Origin: RGIG4608 sp045643885
Lineage (GTDB): Bacteria > Bacillota > Clostridia > Oscillospirales > CAG-272
Direction: 5' to 3'
DNA: 64,000 nucleotides
NCBI GenBank assembly: GCA_045643885.1
Contig: JAZRFY010000027.1
Location: 24,265-88,264 of the forward strand
Shown: positions 62,616 through 64,000 of the stretch, piece by piece
Numbering within the stretch: the stretch's first letter is position 1
Layout: each line of letters starts with the position of its first letter
Translations under genes and position numbers: made by a program
Notes under the pieces: model-generated
Seen by the model: the letters and a program-made list of their open reading frames with translations, nothing else
Told to the model about the DNA's origin: nothing
Database searches by the model: none

Positions 62616-62982
62616 ACATAACGTTATTTATATTCAGTTTTTCAAGACGAGTTATTTCGTCAATTGCACTTGTTAAATATTCAAGTGCAATGCAAATTTG
62701 CAGCTTGTCACCATATAGATTTGCAGCATTTAAGGATGCAATTGCATCGGATATCTCGTTAAGCTCCTTGTATCCAACCGATATGCTTAACATACTGCTT
62801 TTTGATTCCCACAAATTTAATAATTCTTTGATTAAATCTTCGTTTTCATCGCACGGCTCAATTTTTATTTCCCGTATGATGGCGCTCATTTCACCGTGTA
62901 CGGAATTAACGTAATAACAATTTAAAATGATGCCTGTGATGAGCATAGCAAATAAGCAAATAGATATGATAAAGCTTCTCAT
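62614..62982 (-). CDS. DUF4363 family protein
   Basis: A 122-residue protein with one N-terminal membrane anchor (FIISICLFAMLITGIILNCY) and a helical outer domain with LINLWESKSSMLS-like pattern (LLNLWESKSSMLSISVGYKE) characteristic of DUF4363. It overlaps the DUF421 gene by four bases, an arrangement frequent in spore-forming Clostridia. Function unknown, possibly sporulation-linked. Confidence 0.8.
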   Translation of the reverse strand: MRSFIISICLFAMLITGIILNCYYVNSVHGEMSAIIREIKIEPCDENEDLIKELLNLWESKSSMLSISVGYKELNEISDAIASLNAANLYGDKLQICIALEYLTSAIDEITRLEKLNINNVM

Positions 62983-63656
62983 CGGTTTTCTTCCTTTATT
63001 ATAATGTTCATCTTGTTTGTATCGTCAATCGTCATAAGATAGACGTCGTTTTCTTTCACGTGCTTTTTCTTCAAGATTCTCCGCAAATCGGATTTTTCCT
63101 TTTTTAGAAGGGAAAGATTGTATTCGTTCCATGTCCCTTGCGAAATGATTATATGAAGAATGCCACTTTCTTCTTGCAATATGGATAACTGTTCTAAATT
63201 GGGTTGTTGATATTGTATTTTGGGGATAACGCTCAATAAACCGTTTTGCTCCAAAATTGCATACTCCACTTGCGAAGGATCACAAATATTCTTTTGCCTT
63301 AGTTCGCTTATAAGCTCCTCGGGAGATATCCTGTTTTTCTTTAGTTCACTTTGAATTATCTTTCCTTTTCTTATTAAAGTGCTGGGAGGAGAAGAAAATA
63401 TATTTTTTAGCTTGGAGCTTCTGCTTAATATGAATGAGAGAGAAATTTCAAATGTTGTTATCAAAATAAGAGGTATGATTGCATATGAAAGGGGAATGTC
63501 GTGATTGGTAATCGGCATCGAAGCAATTTCCGACAAAAGGATGGTCGTGATAAGCTCAGATACCTCGAGCTCTCCTAGCTGACGTTTACCAAGCATTCTC
63601 ATTGTGAAAATAAGTATCAAATATACTATTATCGTGCGCGAAAAAATAGTTATCAT
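62979..63656 (-). CDS. DUF421 (YetF-like) membrane protein
   Basis: A 225-residue protein with three N-terminal hydrophobic segments and a conserved YetF/DUF421 start: TMRMLGKRQLGELEVSELI followed by TTILLSEIASMPI. The cytoplasmic C-terminal part carries two small alpha/beta units (TLIRKGKIIQSELKKNRIS, then QVEYAILEQNGLLSVIPK). YetF-like proteins occur in spore formers and in germination-related loci. The GGAGGGG site is strong. Confidence 0.88.
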   Translation of the reverse strand: MITIFSRTIIVYLILIFTMRMLGKRQLGELEVSELITTILLSEIASMPITNHDIPLSYAIIPLILITTFEISLSFILSRSSKLKNIFSSPPSTLIRKGKIIQSELKKNRISPEELISELRQKNICDPSQVEYAILEQNGLLSVIPKIQYQQPNLEQLSILQEESGILHIIISQGTWNEYNLSLLKKEKSDLRRILKKKHVKENDVYLMTIDDTNKMNIIIKEENR

Positions 63657-63751
63657 AGCCCCTCCAAAATGTCTTCTTGAAATAGTATTTGGTCGTTTTC
63701 AACAAATATTCAAAAATATAAAAAAAATTCAAAAAAACTTAAAAAAAGGTA

Positions 63752-63781
63752 TTGACAAAATATATGTGCTTGTGATATAAT
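63752..63781 (+). promoter_or_regulatory. rRNA operon promoter
   Basis: TTGACA and TATAAT have an 18-base spacer and lie after a long A-rich tract (63717-63748) that may act as an UP element. About 200 bases of leader follow before 16S. Confidence 0.85.
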
Positions 63782-63787
63782 GACGAA

Positions 63788-63986
63788 GCTGTACAAATTG
63801 GAGCAGCGAAATTGGTCATTGAAAATTGAACAACAAGAGATTGAAGAAGTACAAAGCGAAAAAAAGTATAGTGCGAAAGAAATCTCGTTAGAAATTCTTA
63901 AGAGAATACTACTCAAACAAAAAGTAAAAGAAGCTAGAAAAAAGCTCGAAGAGATTGGAACATCCGAGAGGATGATTTTAATACAA
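63788..63986 (+). other. rRNA leader region
   Basis: The stretch from 63657 to 63986 has no gene; a short minus-strand frame here is a shadow. The leader contains ATTGGTCATTGAAAATTGAA, which resembles leader segments that pair across 16S for RNase III processing, and a small hairpin CATCC-GAGA-GGATG (63961-63974) just before the 16S start. Confidence 0.65.
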
Positions 63987-64000
63987 TTATTCGAGAGTTT
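63987..64000 (+). rRNA. rrs: 16S rRNA, first bases only
   Basis: The window ends in CGAGAGTTT, the beginning of the universal GAGAGTTTGATCCTGGCTCAG start of 16S rRNA, preceded by a rRNA-type promoter and leader. The 5' end is placed by alignment of GAGTTT to positions 9-14 of the E. coli numbering. Confidence 0.75.

Noticed and set aside
63710..63916. Small minus-strand frame over the rRNA leader
   Set aside because: The region has an rRNA promoter and leader on the plus strand; the frame arises from AT-rich sequence.

Overview
The window is a 64 kb stretch of a Gram-positive, endospore-forming type of genome, most likely an uncultured gut-type member of the Clostridia (Oscillospirales-like). 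Support comes from the spore germination genes spoVAD and spoVAE, a CIRCE-controlled groES-groEL pair, the AddAB nuclease-helicase, an L19-type leader, lipoprotein signal peptides throughout, and the very start of a 16S rRNA gene at the right edge. The exact taxon cannot be fixed without the rest of the 16S gene. Most promoters are canonical (TTGACA-like, 16-18 bp, TATAAT), and most units end in clear intrinsic terminators.

Layout. 1-5.4 kb: glycogen storage and breakdown (end of glgA, glgP, a cytosolic GH13 hydrolase). 5.5-8.6 kb: an operon of a small lipoprotein, an acetyltransferase, smpB and a DUF1846 protein. 8.6-11.6 kb: an AT-rich accessory segment with two unrecognised genes, one a zinc-ribbon repeat protein with a Vsr-like nuclease core. 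It is flanked by two copies of a structured repeat and abuts the 3' end of ssrA (tmRNA). 12.1-16.7 kb: a small protein, a pectate-lyase lipoprotein, an unusual nucleotidase/guanylate-kinase-like fusion, a PAP2 phosphatase and a HAD phosphatase. 16.9-28.2 kb: typA, the queG-like/addB/addA operon, and an rlmA-like methyltransferase with a glycosyltransferase. 28.4-31.6 kb: a large membrane protein plus a small repeat-tailed membrane protein. 31.7-38.2 kb: nadE, a histidine phosphatase, hpf, a flippase, rplS with its leader, and a membrane-linked XRE regulator.

38.3-51.9 kb is a complete starch-use locus: 4-alpha-glucanotransferase, pullulanase and a multi-module starch-binding lipoprotein in one operon; a secreted alpha-amylase; then the maltodextrin ABC importer (binding protein, two permeases, ATPase). 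Surface enzymes cut starch and pullulan, the importer brings in maltodextrins, MalQ remodels them, and the glycogen genes at the left edge store or release glucose. 52-57.3 kb: groEL/groES, an AGCS-family symporter, homoserine dehydrogenase and a DUF4364 protein. 57.4-60 kb: a sigma factor, a degenerate tRNA-like segment, a zinc-ribbon protein and a MATE transporter. 60-63.7 kb: sporulation-linked genes (spoVAE, spoVAD, a YtvI-like AI-2E protein, DUF4363, DUF421). 63.7-64 kb: rRNA operon promoter and leader.

The best candidates for something undescribed are the two-gene accessory segment beside ssrA, the nucleotidase/kinase fusion, and the tRNA-like relic with a tetraloop in place of the anticodon arm. 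All functional statements are from reading the sequence; no database search was possible.
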